A stretch of 64,000 bases of DNA. Source: Streptomyces flaveolus (GTDB taxonomy: Bacteria > Actinomycetota > Actinomycetes > Streptomycetales > Streptomycetaceae). The DNA lies in NCBI RefSeq assembly GCF_014648815.1, contig NZ_BMRV01000011.1, positions 186,001-250,000 of the forward strand, given 5' to 3'. The notes below the pieces were generated by a model. It did not search any database. It worked only from the letters and a program-made list of their open reading frames with translations, and was not told where the DNA came from. Made by a program: the position numbers and the translations under genes. Of this stretch, positions 56,554 to 64,000 are shown in pieces. Numbering within the stretch: position 1 is the stretch's first letter; each line of letters starts with the position of its first letter.

Positions 56554-57501
56554 ATGCACGGCTCGCGCATCACCGCCGTCGGCCACTACCAGCCCGCCGG
56601 GACTCTCACCAACGAGGACCTGGCGGGCATGGTCGACACCAGCGACGAGTGGATCAGGAGCCGGGTGGGCATCCGTACCCGCCGCATCGCCGGACCCGAC
56701 GAGCCGGTCGACGAGCTGGCCGGCCACGCCGCCGCGAAGGCGCTCGCCGCGGCCGGGCTGACTCCCGCGGACGTGGACCTGGTGCTGGTGGCCACCTCCA
56801 CCGCCATCGACCGCTCGCCGAACATGGCGGCCCGGGTGGCGGCCCGCCTCGGCATGCCCGGGCCCGCCGTGCTGGACCTCAACGTCGTCTGCGCCGGCTT
56901 CACCCACGCCCTGGCCACCGCCGACCACGCCGTCCGGGCCGGTTCGGCGAACCGCGCCCTCGTCATCGGCGCGGACAAGATGTCCGAGGTGACCGACTGG
57001 ACCGACCGCACCACCTGCGTGCTCGTCGGCGACGGGGCGGGGGCCGCCGTCGTGGAGCCCTGCGCCCCGGGCGAGGACGCGGGCATCGGCCCGGTCCTGT
57101 GGGGCTCGGTGCCCGAGATGGGCAACGCGGTCCGCATCGAGGGCACGCCCCCGCGGTTCGCGCAGGAGGGGCAGAGCGTCTACCGCTGGGCGACCACCAA
57201 ACTGCCCGCCATCGCGCGCCGGGCCTGCGAACGCTCCGGACTCGAGCCCGCCGACCTCGCCGCCGTCGTCCTGCACCAGGCGAACCTGCGCATCATCGAA
57301 CCCCTCGCCGCGAAGATCGGCGCCGTCAACGCGGTCGTCGCCCGGGACGTCGTGGAGTCCGGCAACACCTCGGCGGCGAGCATCCCCCTCGCCTTCTCCA
57401 AGCTCGTCGAACGCGGCGACATCGCGGCCGGGGACCCGGTGCTGCTCTTCGGGTTCGGCGGCAACCTCTCCTACGCCGGGCAGGTCGTCCGCTGTCCGTG
57501 A
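56554..57501 (+). CDS. fabH: 3-oxoacyl-ACP synthase III (KASIII)
   Basis: 315 residues. The thiolase-fold catalytic triad is intact: Cys in LNVVCAGFTHALA, His in VLHQANLRIIEPLA and Asn in ESGNTSAASIPLAF. DEWIRSRVGIRTRRIAGPDE is the classic N-terminal substrate region. KASIII condenses acyl-CoA with malonyl-ACP to start fatty-acid chains. Here it is not in the fab cluster but between the OFA transporter and a GntR gene, so it is a second, specialised copy. Start ATG 56554 (GAGG 9 bases before). Roles may include unusual starter units or acyl transfer. Confidence 0.92.
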   Translation: MHGSRITAVGHYQPAGTLTNEDLAGMVDTSDEWIRSRVGIRTRRIAGPDEPVDELAGHAAAKALAAAGLTPADVDLVLVATSTAIDRSPNMAARVAARLGMPGPAVLDLNVVCAGFTHALATADHAVRAGSANRALVIGADKMSEVTDWTDRTTCVLVGDGAGAAVVEPCAPGEDAGIGPVLWGSVPEMGNAVRIEGTPPRFAQEGQSVYRWATTKLPAIARRACERSGLEPADLAAVVLHQANLRIIEPLAAKIGAVNAVVARDVVESGNTSAASIPLAFSKLVERGDIAAGDPVLLFGFGGNLSYAGQVVRCP

Positions 57502-57573
57502 CGCGGCGTGGGCCGGCTCAGGCCGCGGTGTGACGTGGCCGACACTCCCGGCCCCGGCCTCCGTGCGCCGTAG

Positions 57574-57595
57574 ACTGTAGACGAAAGACAATCGA
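57574..57595. promoter_or_regulatory. Putative GntR operator before its own gene (ACTGTAGAC ... ACAAT)
   Basis: ACTGTAGAC (57574-57582), GAAAG, then ACAAT. The first word is identical to the reverse complement of the core of the fdh-OFA operator at 54852-54860. It lies about 55 bases before the GntR start, suitable for autoregulation. Confidence 0.5.
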
Positions 57596-57635
57596 TACTT
57601 GGCGTACTGCTCGTGCCGTCCGTCGAGGGGGACCG

Positions 57636-58313
57636 ATGTTGTCCGCAGGACTGCCGCAGGGCGCGGTGCCCAAGCTCGAACGGCCCGGCCCGCTGCGCGA
57701 CCGTGTCTACGAGGCACTGCTCGAACTCATCACCACGCGTGCCCTCCAGCCCGGCCAGCATCTCGTCGAGAGCGAGCTCGCCGGCCATCTCGGAGTGTCC
57801 CGTCAGCCCGTGCGGGAGGCACTCCAGCGGCTCAACACCGAGGGCTGGGTCGATCTGCGCCCCGCGCAGGGCGCGTTCGTGCACGAGCCGACCGAGGAGG
57901 AGGCCGACCAGCTGCTGACCGTCCGTACGCTGCTGGAGGCCGAGGCCGCCCGGCTCGCCGCCGCCAACGCCGGCACGGCGGGCGTGGCCGCGCTGGAGGA
58001 GCTCTGCGCGGAGGGGGAGCGGGCCGTCGCCGCCGACGACGTGGACGCCACCGTCGTCCTCAACGCCCGCTTCCACGCGACGATCATGGAGCTGGCCTGC
58101 AACACCGTGCTCGCCGAGCTCGCCGCGCAGGTCGACCGCCGGGTCCGCTGGTACCACACACCGGTCGCCCGGCAGCGCGGCATGCAGTCCTGGATCGAGC
58201 ACCGCGAGCTGATCGCCGCCATCGGCGACCGCGACGAACAGCGGGCGACACGGCTGATGCGCGAGCACACGGAGCACACGCGGCGCTCGTACCACGAGCA
58301 CCGCACCTCCTGA
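57636..58313 (+). CDS. GntR-family regulator, FCD (FadR-type) subfamily
   Basis: 225 residues from ATG 57636 with GAGGGGG upstream. Winged helix at about 20-85: PLRDRVYEALLELITTRALQ, then ELAGHLGVSRQPVREALQRL. The FCD effector domain follows, with metal-ligand candidates Asp/His in LNARFHATIMELA and His in IEHRELIAAI and REHTEHTRRS. FCD proteins sense organic acids. It is placed at the end of the OFA-fabH arm and has an operator-like motif shared with the fdh promoter, so it probably regulates the whole formate/oxalate locus. Confidence 0.92.
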   Translation: MLSAGLPQGAVPKLERPGPLRDRVYEALLELITTRALQPGQHLVESELAGHLGVSRQPVREALQRLNTEGWVDLRPAQGAFVHEPTEEEADQLLTVRTLLEAEAARLAAANAGTAGVAALEELCAEGERAVAADDVDATVVLNARFHATIMELACNTVLAELAAQVDRRVRWYHTPVARQRGMQSWIEHRELIAAIGDRDEQRATRLMREHTEHTRRSYHEHRTS

Positions 58314-58340
58314 GACCGCCTCCAAGACCCAGACGTCACC

Positions 58341-58370
58341 AGGCCGCCCGGCGCACCGACCGGGCGGCCT
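58341..58370. terminator. 11-bp perfect hairpin terminator after the GntR gene
   Basis: AGGCCGCCCGG (58341-58351) and CCGGGCGGCCT (58360-58370) with an 8-base loop, 28 bases after the stop. It separates the formate/oxalate locus from the sugar operon. Confidence 0.85.
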
Positions 58371-58551
58371 CGTCGTGCCCGGCCACCGGGCCCGCCGCAC
58401 GCCTTTGTCCTCTCAGTGGAGAAAGTTGGCAGCAATTCATGCGCGACTTCTTCCCACACCGGGCGCCCACTGCTACGTTCCCTCCGAAAGCAAGCCACGG
58501 ATGTGGCCGGAAAACCGGTACACTCAAGCCGATTGAGGCGGGGAGGGGTTC

Positions 58552-59742
58552 GTGAGACGCATGACGGCACGACCTGCGAACGCCCATCAGGCCCGGCTGC
58601 TGCAGCTGTTGCGTGACGGCGGCCCCAACTCCCGCGCCCAGCTCGGCGACCAGGTCGACCTGTCCCGGTCCAAGCTGGCGGTCGAGGTGGACCGGCTGCT
58701 GGAGACCGGGCTGGTGGTGGCCGACGGACTCGCCGCCTCGCGCGGCGGCCGCCGTTCCCACAACGTCCGCCTCAACCCCGAACTCCGCTTCCTCGGCGTC
58801 GACATCGGCGCGACGTCGATCGACCTCGCGGTCACCAACGCCGAGCTGGAGATCCTCGGGCACATCAACCAGCCCATGGACGTACGCGAGGGACCGGTCG
58901 CGGTCTTCGAGCAGGTGCTGTCCATGGCCGCCAAGCTGCGGGCCTCGGGGCTCGCCGAGGGCTTCGACGGCGCCGGCATCGGCGTCCCGGGACCGGTCCG
59001 CTTCCCCGAGGGCGTGCCGGTCGCGCCGCCGATCATGCCGGGCTGGGACGGCTTCCCCGTGCGGGAGGCGCTCAGCCAGGAACTCGGCTGCCCGGTCATG
59101 GTCGACAACGACGTGAACCTGATGGCGCTGGGGGAGCAGCACGCGGGCGTCGCCCGCACCGTCGCCGACTTCCTCGTCGTCAAGATCGGCACCGGCATCG
59201 GCTGCGGCATCGTCGTCGGCGGTGACGTCTACCGAGGGACGACCGGCAGCGCGGGCGACATCGGCCACATCCAGGCCGTGCCCGACGGACGCCCCTGCGC
59301 CTGCGGCAACCGGGGCTGCCTGGAGGCGCACTTCAGCGGCGCCGCACTGGCCCGCGACGCCACGGAGGCCGCCCAACAGGGCCGGTCCGCCGAACTCGCG
59401 ACCCGGCTGGAGGCGGGCGGGGCCCTCAGCGCCGCCGACGTCGCCGCCGCGGCCGCCGCGGGCGACGCCACCGCACTCGACCTGATCCGGGAGGGCGGCC
59501 GCAGCACCGGCCAGGTCATCGCCGGCCTGGTCAGCTTCTTCAACCCCGGTCTGGTCGTGATCGGCGGCGGGGTGACCGGCCTCGGGCACAACCTGCTCGC
59601 CGCGATCCGCACGCAGGTCTACCGCCAGTCGCTGCCGCTCGCGACCGGCAACCTGCCCATCGTCCTCGGGGAGCTGGGCCCCACCGCCGGCGTCATCGGC
59701 GCGGCCCGGCTGATCAGCGACCACCTCTTCTCACCCGCGTAG
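58552..59742 (+). CDS. ROK-family transcriptional regulator
   Basis: 396 residues. An N-terminal winged helix (NAHQARLLQLLRDGGPNSRA; DQVDLSRSKLAVEVDRLLET) precedes a ROK sugar-kinase-like domain: FLGVDIGATSIDLAVTN and VVKIGTGIGCGIVVGGDVYR. The ROK zinc motif is GHIQAVPDGRPCACGNRGCL, with three Cys. It is of the repressor class (XylR/NagC-like), and it heads the sugar ABC operon, which it likely controls in response to the imported sugar. Start GTG 58552 (GGGGAGGGG upstream) or ATG 58561. The 240-bp region before it contains GAAAGTTGGCAGCAATTCAT, a possible operator area. Confidence 0.92.
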   Translation: MRRMTARPANAHQARLLQLLRDGGPNSRAQLGDQVDLSRSKLAVEVDRLLETGLVVADGLAASRGGRRSHNVRLNPELRFLGVDIGATSIDLAVTNAELEILGHINQPMDVREGPVAVFEQVLSMAAKLRASGLAEGFDGAGIGVPGPVRFPEGVPVAPPIMPGWDGFPVREALSQELGCPVMVDNDVNLMALGEQHAGVARTVADFLVVKIGTGIGCGIVVGGDVYRGTTGSAGDIGHIQAVPDGRPCACGNRGCLEAHFSGAALARDATEAAQQGRSAELATRLEAGGALSAADVAAAAAAGDATALDLIREGGRSTGQVIAGLVSFFNPGLVVIGGGVTGLGHNLLAAIRTQVYRQSLPLATGNLPIVLGELGPTAGVIGAARLISDHLFSPA

Positions 59743-59780
59743 GCACCACCCGCCTCCCGAGCTCCACCAGTACAGCGCTC

Positions 59781-59805
59781 TGCCCTGCCCTGCCCTGCTC
59801 TGCCC
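59781..59805. repeat. Short tandem pentamer repeat (TGCCC)
   Basis: Five consecutive units, TGCCC three times, then TGCTC, then TGCCC, in the 99-bp gap between the ROK gene and the ABC ATPase gene. Too short for any array-type function; variable length between strains would be expected. Confidence 0.6.
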
Positions 59806-59841
59806 TGACACCGGCCCGCATGCCCGCCGAGGGGACCTCAC

Positions 59842-61359
59842 ATGGCACCAGAACCACCGCTGCTCAGCATGTCCGGCATCACCAAGTCGTTCCCCGGAGT
59901 CCGGGCCCTCGACGGCGTCGACCTCGACGTCCAGGCCGGCGAGGTGCACTGCCTGCTCGGCCAGAACGGGGCCGGCAAGTCCACCCTCATCAAGGTGCTC
60001 GCCGGCGCCCACCAGCCCGACACCGGCACCATCCGCTGGCGCGGCGAGGACGTCACCCTGCGCTCGCCGATCGCGGCGATGCGCCTCGGCATCGCCACCA
60101 TCTACCAGGAACTCGACCTGGTGGAACACCTGTCGGTCGCCGAGAACGTCCACCTCGGCCACGAGCCGACCACCGCCGGATTCGTCGTCCGCGGGCGCGC
60201 GGCCCGGGCGTCGACCGCCCAGCTGCTGGAGCGGCTCGGACACCCCGAGGTCGACCCCGGGCGGCTGGTCGGTGACCTGTCGGCGGCACAGCAGCAGATC
60301 GTGTCCATGGCGCGGGCGCTCTCCCACGACGTTCGGCTGATCGTGATGGACGAGCCGTCCGCCGCCCTCGACCCGGACGAGGTCGACAACCTCTTCCGCA
60401 TCGTCGCCGACCTCACCGCCGACGGCGTCGCCGTCGTCTACATCTCGCACCGGCTGGAGGAGATCCGCCGCATCGGCGACCGGGTCACCGTCCTGAAGGA
60501 CGGCCGGGCCGTCGCCGGCGGGCTGCCCGCCGAGTCGACCCCGACCCGCGACGTGGTCGCGCTGATGACGGGACGCAACGTCGAGTACGTCTTCCCCGAG
60601 CGGCCGGCCTCGCCGCCGGCGGCGGACCCCGTACTGAGCGTGCGGGGGCTGGCCCGGGACGGCGAGTTCGCCCCGCTCGACCTGGACGTCCGCCCCGGCG
60701 AGATCGTCGGCCTGGCCGGGCTGGTCGGCTCCGGCCGCTCCGAGATCCTGGAGACGGTCTACGGGGCCCGCAGGGCGAGCGCCGGACAGGTCCTCGTGGA
60801 GGGCCGCCCGCTGCGCCCCGGCAGCGTGCGCGCCGCCGTCCGCGCCGGACTCGGGCTCGCCCCCGAGGAACGCAAGGCGCAGGCCCTGCTGATGCTGGAG
60901 TCCGTCACCCGCAACGTGTCGGTCTCCGCCATGTCCCGCTTCTCCCGCGCCGGCTGGATCGACCGCGGCGCCGAACTGGGCGCGGCCCGCGCGGCCACCC
61001 GCGAACTGTCGCTCAGGCCGGACAACCCGTCCGTGCCCGTGCGCACCCTGTCCGGCGGCAACCAGCAGAAGGCGGTCCTCGCCCGCTGGCTGCTGCGCGG
61101 CTGCCGGGTCCTGCTCCTGGACGAACCCACCCGCGGCGTCGACGTCGGCGCCCGAGCCGAGCTCTACGCGGTCATCCGCCGCCTCGCCGACGAGGGCCTC
61201 GCCGTCCTGCTGGTCTCCAGCGAGGTGCCCGAGGTGCTCGGCCTCGCCGACCGCGTGCTGGTGCTGCGCGAGGGCCGCGTCGTGCACGAGGCCCCCGCCC
61301 GCGAACTCGACGAACACCGCGTACTCGACCTCGTGATGGAAGGAAGCCCGGCGTCATGA
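59842..61359 (+). CDS. Sugar ABC transporter ATP-binding protein (RbsA/XylG type, two cassettes)
   Basis: 505 residues from ATG 59842 (GAGGGG upstream). First cassette: GQNGAGKSTLIKVLAGA, signature LSAAQQQIVSMARAL (GG replaced by AA) and VMDEPSAALD. Second cassette: GLVGSGRSEILE, in which the Walker lysine is Arg as usual in this family, LSGGNQQKAVLARWL and LLLDEPTRGVDVG. It powers uptake of a monosaccharide or polyol through the adjoining permease. The stop overlaps the permease start (ATGA). Confidence 0.95.
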   Translation: MAPEPPLLSMSGITKSFPGVRALDGVDLDVQAGEVHCLLGQNGAGKSTLIKVLAGAHQPDTGTIRWRGEDVTLRSPIAAMRLGIATIYQELDLVEHLSVAENVHLGHEPTTAGFVVRGRAARASTAQLLERLGHPEVDPGRLVGDLSAAQQQIVSMARALSHDVRLIVMDEPSAALDPDEVDNLFRIVADLTADGVAVVYISHRLEEIRRIGDRVTVLKDGRAVAGGLPAESTPTRDVVALMTGRNVEYVFPERPASPPAADPVLSVRGLARDGEFAPLDLDVRPGEIVGLAGLVGSGRSEILETVYGARRASAGQVLVEGRPLRPGSVRAAVRAGLGLAPEERKAQALLMLESVTRNVSVSAMSRFSRAGWIDRGAELGAARAATRELSLRPDNPSVPVRTLSGGNQQKAVLARWLLRGCRVLLLDEPTRGVDVGARAELYAVIRRLADEGLAVLLVSSEVPEVLGLADRVLVLREGRVVHEAPARELDEHRVLDLVMEGSPAS

Positions 61360-62375
61360 CGCAGCACGTGTCCCCGCCACGGGGCGGCACCGGCAAGGCG
61401 GCACCGGTGGACGGTCCGCCCGCCTGGCGGAGCCTGACGGCCCGCGCCGACCTGCGCACCCTGAGCCTGCTCGGCGTGCTCGCCGTACTGGTCCTCATCG
61501 GCGGCATCACCCAGCCCGACTCGTTCCTCGACACCCGCAACCTGCAACTGGTGCTCACCCAGGCGTCCGTGATCGGCGTCGTCACCGTCGGCATGACCTT
61601 CGTGATCGTCTCCGGCGGCATCGACCTGTCCGTCGGCGCCATCGTCGCCCTGTCGTCGGTGTGGGCGACCACCGTCGCCACCCAGGAGTACGGCTTCGCC
61701 GGCATCCTGTTCACCGCCGTCATCGTCGGAGTGGGCTGCGGGCTGGTCAACGGCGTGCTCATCGCGTACGGCGCGATGGTCCCGTTCATCGCCACCCTCG
61801 CCATGCTGGCCTCGGCACGCGGCCTCGCGTTGCAGATCACCGACGGCCGCACCCAGGTCGTCACCGTGCCCAGCGTGCTGGACCTCGGCGAGCGCGACTC
61901 CTATGTACTGGGCGTCCCGCCGCTGGTCCTGGTGTTCGCGGCCGTCACCGTCATCGGCTGGCTGCTGCTCAACCGGACCACCTTCGGCCGCCGCACCGTC
62001 GCCGTCGGCGGCAACGCGGAGGCCGCCCGGCTCGCCGGCATCGACGTCCGCCGCCAGCGGCTCTACCTCTACCTGCTGTCCGGGCTGTGCTGCGGCATCG
62101 CCGCCTTCCTCCTGATCGTCCTGGCCGGCTCGGGCCAGAACACCAACGGCAACCTCTACGAACTCGACGCCATCGCCGCCGCGATCATCGGCGGCACGCT
62201 CCTCACCGGAGGGCGCGGGACCATCGTCGGCTCCGTGCTCGGCGTCCTCATCTTCACCACGATCACCAACATCTTCGCCCTGAACAACCTGCAGAGCGAC
62301 GTCCAGCAGATCGCCAAGGGAGCGATCATCGTCGCCGCCGTGCTGGTCCAGCGCCGTACCGCGAGCACGACCTGA
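61356..62375 (+). CDS. Sugar ABC transporter permease (RbsC/XylH type)
   Basis: 339 residues, eight to ten membrane helices. VTVGMTFVIVSGGIDLSVGA is the hallmark of the ribose/xylose/galactoside permease family, and ELDAIAAAIIGGTLLTGGRG with GSVLGVLIFTTITNIFALNN forms the conserved C-terminal half. It presumably forms the homodimeric channel. A 40-residue hydrophilic N-terminal tail is present. It overlaps the ATPase gene by four bases and is followed after 17 bases by the binding-protein gene. Confidence 0.95.
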   Translation: MTQHVSPPRGGTGKAAPVDGPPAWRSLTARADLRTLSLLGVLAVLVLIGGITQPDSFLDTRNLQLVLTQASVIGVVTVGMTFVIVSGGIDLSVGAIVALSSVWATTVATQEYGFAGILFTAVIVGVGCGLVNGVLIAYGAMVPFIATLAMLASARGLALQITDGRTQVVTVPSVLDLGERDSYVLGVPPLVLVFAAVTVIGWLLLNRTTFGRRTVAVGGNAEAARLAGIDVRRQRLYLYLLSGLCCGIAAFLLIVLAGSGQNTNGNLYELDAIAAAIIGGTLLTGGRGTIVGSVLGVLIFTTITNIFALNNLQSDVQQIAKGAIIVAAVLVQRRTASTT

Positions 62376-62392
62376 GGAAAGGGTTCGCCACC

Positions 62393-63439
62393 ATGCAGCA
62401 ACTCAACGCGAGTCGCAGAGGACTGCTCTTCGGAGCCGCCGCCGTCTCCGCCGGTGCCTTCCTCACCGGCTGCACGAGCAACGAGAGCAGCGACGACGAG
62501 AAACCGGCCGCGAACGACCAGCCGGCCGCCGACGACAAGCCGGGCAAGGCCGTCACCATCGGCTACGCCGGCCCGCAGGCCGACCACGGCTGGCTCAACG
62601 CCATCAACGACAACGCCAAGAAGCGCGCCGAGAAGTACTCGGACGTCACCCTCGAGGTCACCGAGGGCTCCAACGACACGGCCGCCCAGATCGGCCAGAT
62701 CGAGACCCTGATCAACAAGAAGGTCGACGTCCTCGTGGTGCTGCCCGCCGACGGCAAGGCACTCACCCAGGTCGGACTGAAGGCGATGCGCGCCGGCATC
62801 CCGGTCGTCAACCTCGACCGCATCTTCAACAGCCCCCAGGCCTACCGCTGCTGGATCGGCGGCGACAACTACGGCATGGGCCTCAACGCCGCCCACTACA
62901 TCGGCGAGAAGCTCAAGGACAAGCCGGACGCCAAGGTCATCGAGCTGGCGGGCCTGGACAACCTGGAGCTGACCCAGCAGCGCACCCAGGGCTTCGACGA
63001 CGGCCTCAAGAACTACCCGAACATCAAGAAGGTGGCCCGCCAGGCCGCCGAGTTCACCGTCGAGTCCGGCCAGGCCAAGATGGCCCAGCTCCTCCAGGCA
63101 CAGTCGCAGTTCGACGCGCTGTGGAACCACGACGACGACCAGGGCGTGGGCGCGCTGCGCGCCATCGAGCAGGCGGGCCGCGACGACTTCCTGATGGTCG
63201 GCGGCGCCGGGGCGCTGTCCGCCTTCCAGGCCATCAAGGCGGACAGTGGCGTCCTGAAGGCGACCGTGCTGTACCCGCCGACCATGGCCGCCTCCGCGAT
63301 CGACCTGGCCCGTGCGCTCGGCCAGGGCAAGGGGATCGGCGGACTCGCCGAGTTCGAGATCCCGTCGACGGTCACCTGCTACTCGGCCGTCGTCGACAAG
63401 GAGAACGTGGACCAGTACATGTCCACCGGCTTCAAGTGA
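62393..63439 (+). CDS. Sugar ABC transporter substrate-binding lipoprotein (RbsB/XylF type)
   Basis: 348 residues from ATG 62393 (GAGGAAAGGG upstream). The signal carries paired arginines and a lipobox: ASRRGLLFGAAAVSAGAFLT followed by GC, so Tat export and lipid attachment at that Cys are likely. An acidic linker precedes the periplasmic-binding fold (AVTIGYAGPQADHGWLNAIN; LIINKK-type region VDVLVVLPADGKAL; VVNLDRIF). The protein catches the sugar for the permease. Ligand identity is unknown; xylose, ribose, inositol or other polyols are possible. Confidence 0.93.
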   Translation: MQQLNASRRGLLFGAAAVSAGAFLTGCTSNESSDDEKPAANDQPAADDKPGKAVTIGYAGPQADHGWLNAINDNAKKRAEKYSDVTLEVTEGSNDTAAQIGQIETLINKKVDVLVVLPADGKALTQVGLKAMRAGIPVVNLDRIFNSPQAYRCWIGGDNYGMGLNAAHYIGEKLKDKPDAKVIELAGLDNLELTQQRTQGFDDGLKNYPNIKKVARQAAEFTVESGQAKMAQLLQAQSQFDALWNHDDDQGVGALRAIEQAGRDDFLMVGGAGALSAFQAIKADSGVLKATVLYPPTMAASAIDLARALGQGKGIGGLAEFEIPSTVTCYSAVVDKENVDQYMSTGFK

Positions 63440-63445
63440 GGCCCG

Positions 63446-63482
63446 CCGCCCCGGCAGCGGCCTGACCAGCCGGCCGGGGCGG
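63446..63482 (+). other. Intercistronic hairpin between binding-protein and dehydrogenase genes
   Basis: CCGCCCCGGC (63446-63455) and GCCGGGGCGG (63473-63482) pair perfectly around a 17-base loop. Since the next gene lies 44 bases on in the same direction, it may act as a partial terminator or mRNA-stabilising end that raises the binding-protein level. Confidence 0.55.
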
Positions 63483-63525
63483 GGCCCACCCCCCACCGCG
63501 CCACCACGACGAGGAGGACATCCGC

Positions 63526-64000
63526 ATGGGACAGCCGCAGCAGCCCGAGGGGGCCGGGGCGGACGCAGCAGCGACCGGTACCGGTGCCGGTACCGGCGAC
63601 ACGGCCACGGGGGCATCCGCGACCAGACCGCCGCTGCGCGTCGGCATGGTCGGCTACGCCTTCATGGGCGCAGCCCACTCCCAGGGCTGGCGCACCGCCG
63701 GCCGGGTCTTCGACCTGCCGCTGAACCCGGTCATGACCGCCATCTGCGGCCGGGACGCCGACGCCGTCCGCACGGCGGCCGACCGGCACGGCTGGGCGAG
63801 CACCGAGACCGACTGGCGGACCCTGGTGGAACGGGACGACATCGACCTCGTCGACATCTGCACCCCCGGCGACAGCCACGCCGAGATCGCGCTGGCCGCG
63901 CTCGCCGCCGGCAAGCACGTCCTGTGCGAGAAACCCCTCGCCAACACCGTCGCCGAGGCGGAGGCGATGACCCGGGCCGCCGAGGAGGCGGGCGCGCGCG
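63526..64000 (+). CDS. Gfo/Idh/MocA-family NAD(P)-dependent dehydrogenase (3' end outside window)
   Basis: 158 codons are visible from ATG 63526 (GAGGAGG 9 bases upstream). After a 35-residue Ala/Thr/Gly-rich head come the Rossmann start LRVGMVGYAFMGAAHSQGWR, IDLVDICTPGDSHAEIALAA and the conserved HVLCEKPLANTVAEAE, where the Lys of EKP takes part in catalysis. The family oxidises sugars and cyclitols such as myo-inositol or glucose. Its position after the ABC genes suggests that it acts on the imported compound. Confidence 0.9.
   Translation, partial: MGQPQQPEGAGADAAATGTGAGTGDTATGASATRPPLRVGMVGYAFMGAAHSQGWRTAGRVFDLPLNPVMTAICGRDADAVRTAADRHGWASTETDWRTLVERDDIDLVDICTPGDSHAEIALAALAAGKHVLCEKPLANTVAEAEAMTRAAEEAGAR

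Noticed and set aside
59781..59805. TGCCC pentamer tract as a CRISPR-like or regulatory array
   Set aside because: Five short units without spacers or conserved flanks; a simple slippage tract in an intergenic gap.
63577..63597. ACCGGTACCGGTGCCGGTAC-type palindromic string near the start of the dehydrogenase gene
   Set aside because: It encodes the Thr/Gly repeat of a disordered N-terminal head and results from repeated codons; no reason to assume a regulatory site.

Overview
The window is a 64 kb stretch of very GC-rich actinobacterial chromosome with near-uniform G/C at codon third positions, many GTG starts and strong GGAGG-type ribosome binding sites. Gene content and order (SigB-family sigma factor, narIJHG, paired GH48 and GH6 cellulases under CebR-type boxes, OFA transporter, formate dehydrogenase, FabH) point to Streptomyces. 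From memory the order resembles the SCO6512-SCO6570 part of S. coelicolor; this was not checked by search. No rRNA, tRNA, CRISPR, prophage or IS element was found. Nearly all bases are in genes; the one gene-free stretch above 300 bases is the cellulase control region (38109-38623).

Layout. 1-8.1 kb: lipid/nucleotide housekeeping (PAP2-diacylglycerol kinase fusion, ABC-F ATPase), then a stress-type set (baeRF-like protein, DUF6158, DJ-1/PfpI, CBS pair, DUF2795, SigK-like sigma factor). 8.3-16.4 kb: an envelope set with an acidic-stalk surface protein, an aminotransferase fold that has lost its PLP lysine, two metallo-beta-lactamase-fold hydrolases, a DedA protein and a membrane-anchored phosphatase-superfamily enzyme. 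16.5-21.3 kb: amino-acid permease, MoxR-type AAA+ ATPase coupled to a zincin-VWA protein, OsmC peroxidase. 21.3-27.8 kb: narGHJI, four overlapping genes for respiratory nitrate reductase. 27.9-32.3 kb: two XRE regulators, three methyltransferase-type or pterin enzymes and a small membrane protein. 32.3-40.4 kb: secreted polysaccharide degradation (PL11 rhamnogalacturonan lyase, GH48 and GH6 cellulases with CBM2). 40.5-48.1 kb: His-rich methyltransferase, aldo-keto reductase, acyl-CoA synthetase, LysR/bile-acid-symporter pair, MarR/quinone-oxidoreductase pair.

48.2-58.3 kb is the most coherent functional module: a divergent formate/oxalate locus. One arm carries a ketopantoate-reductase-like protein, the molybdenum subunit, a NuoE-NuoF fusion, an iron-sulfur subunit and FdhD. 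The other carries an OFA-family transporter, a 47-residue partner protein, FabH and an FCD-type GntR regulator. The formate dehydrogenase large subunit is split into two genes with the diaphorase gene between them, and the diaphorase carries an in-frame copy of what looks like a dispersed Streptomyces repeat. A shared 9-bp word (ACTGTAGAC) lies in the divergent promoter and in front of the GntR gene.

58.5-64 kb is a carbohydrate-uptake operon: ROK regulator, RbsA-, RbsC- and RbsB-type ABC transporter, and a Gfo/Idh/MocA dehydrogenase that runs off the right edge.
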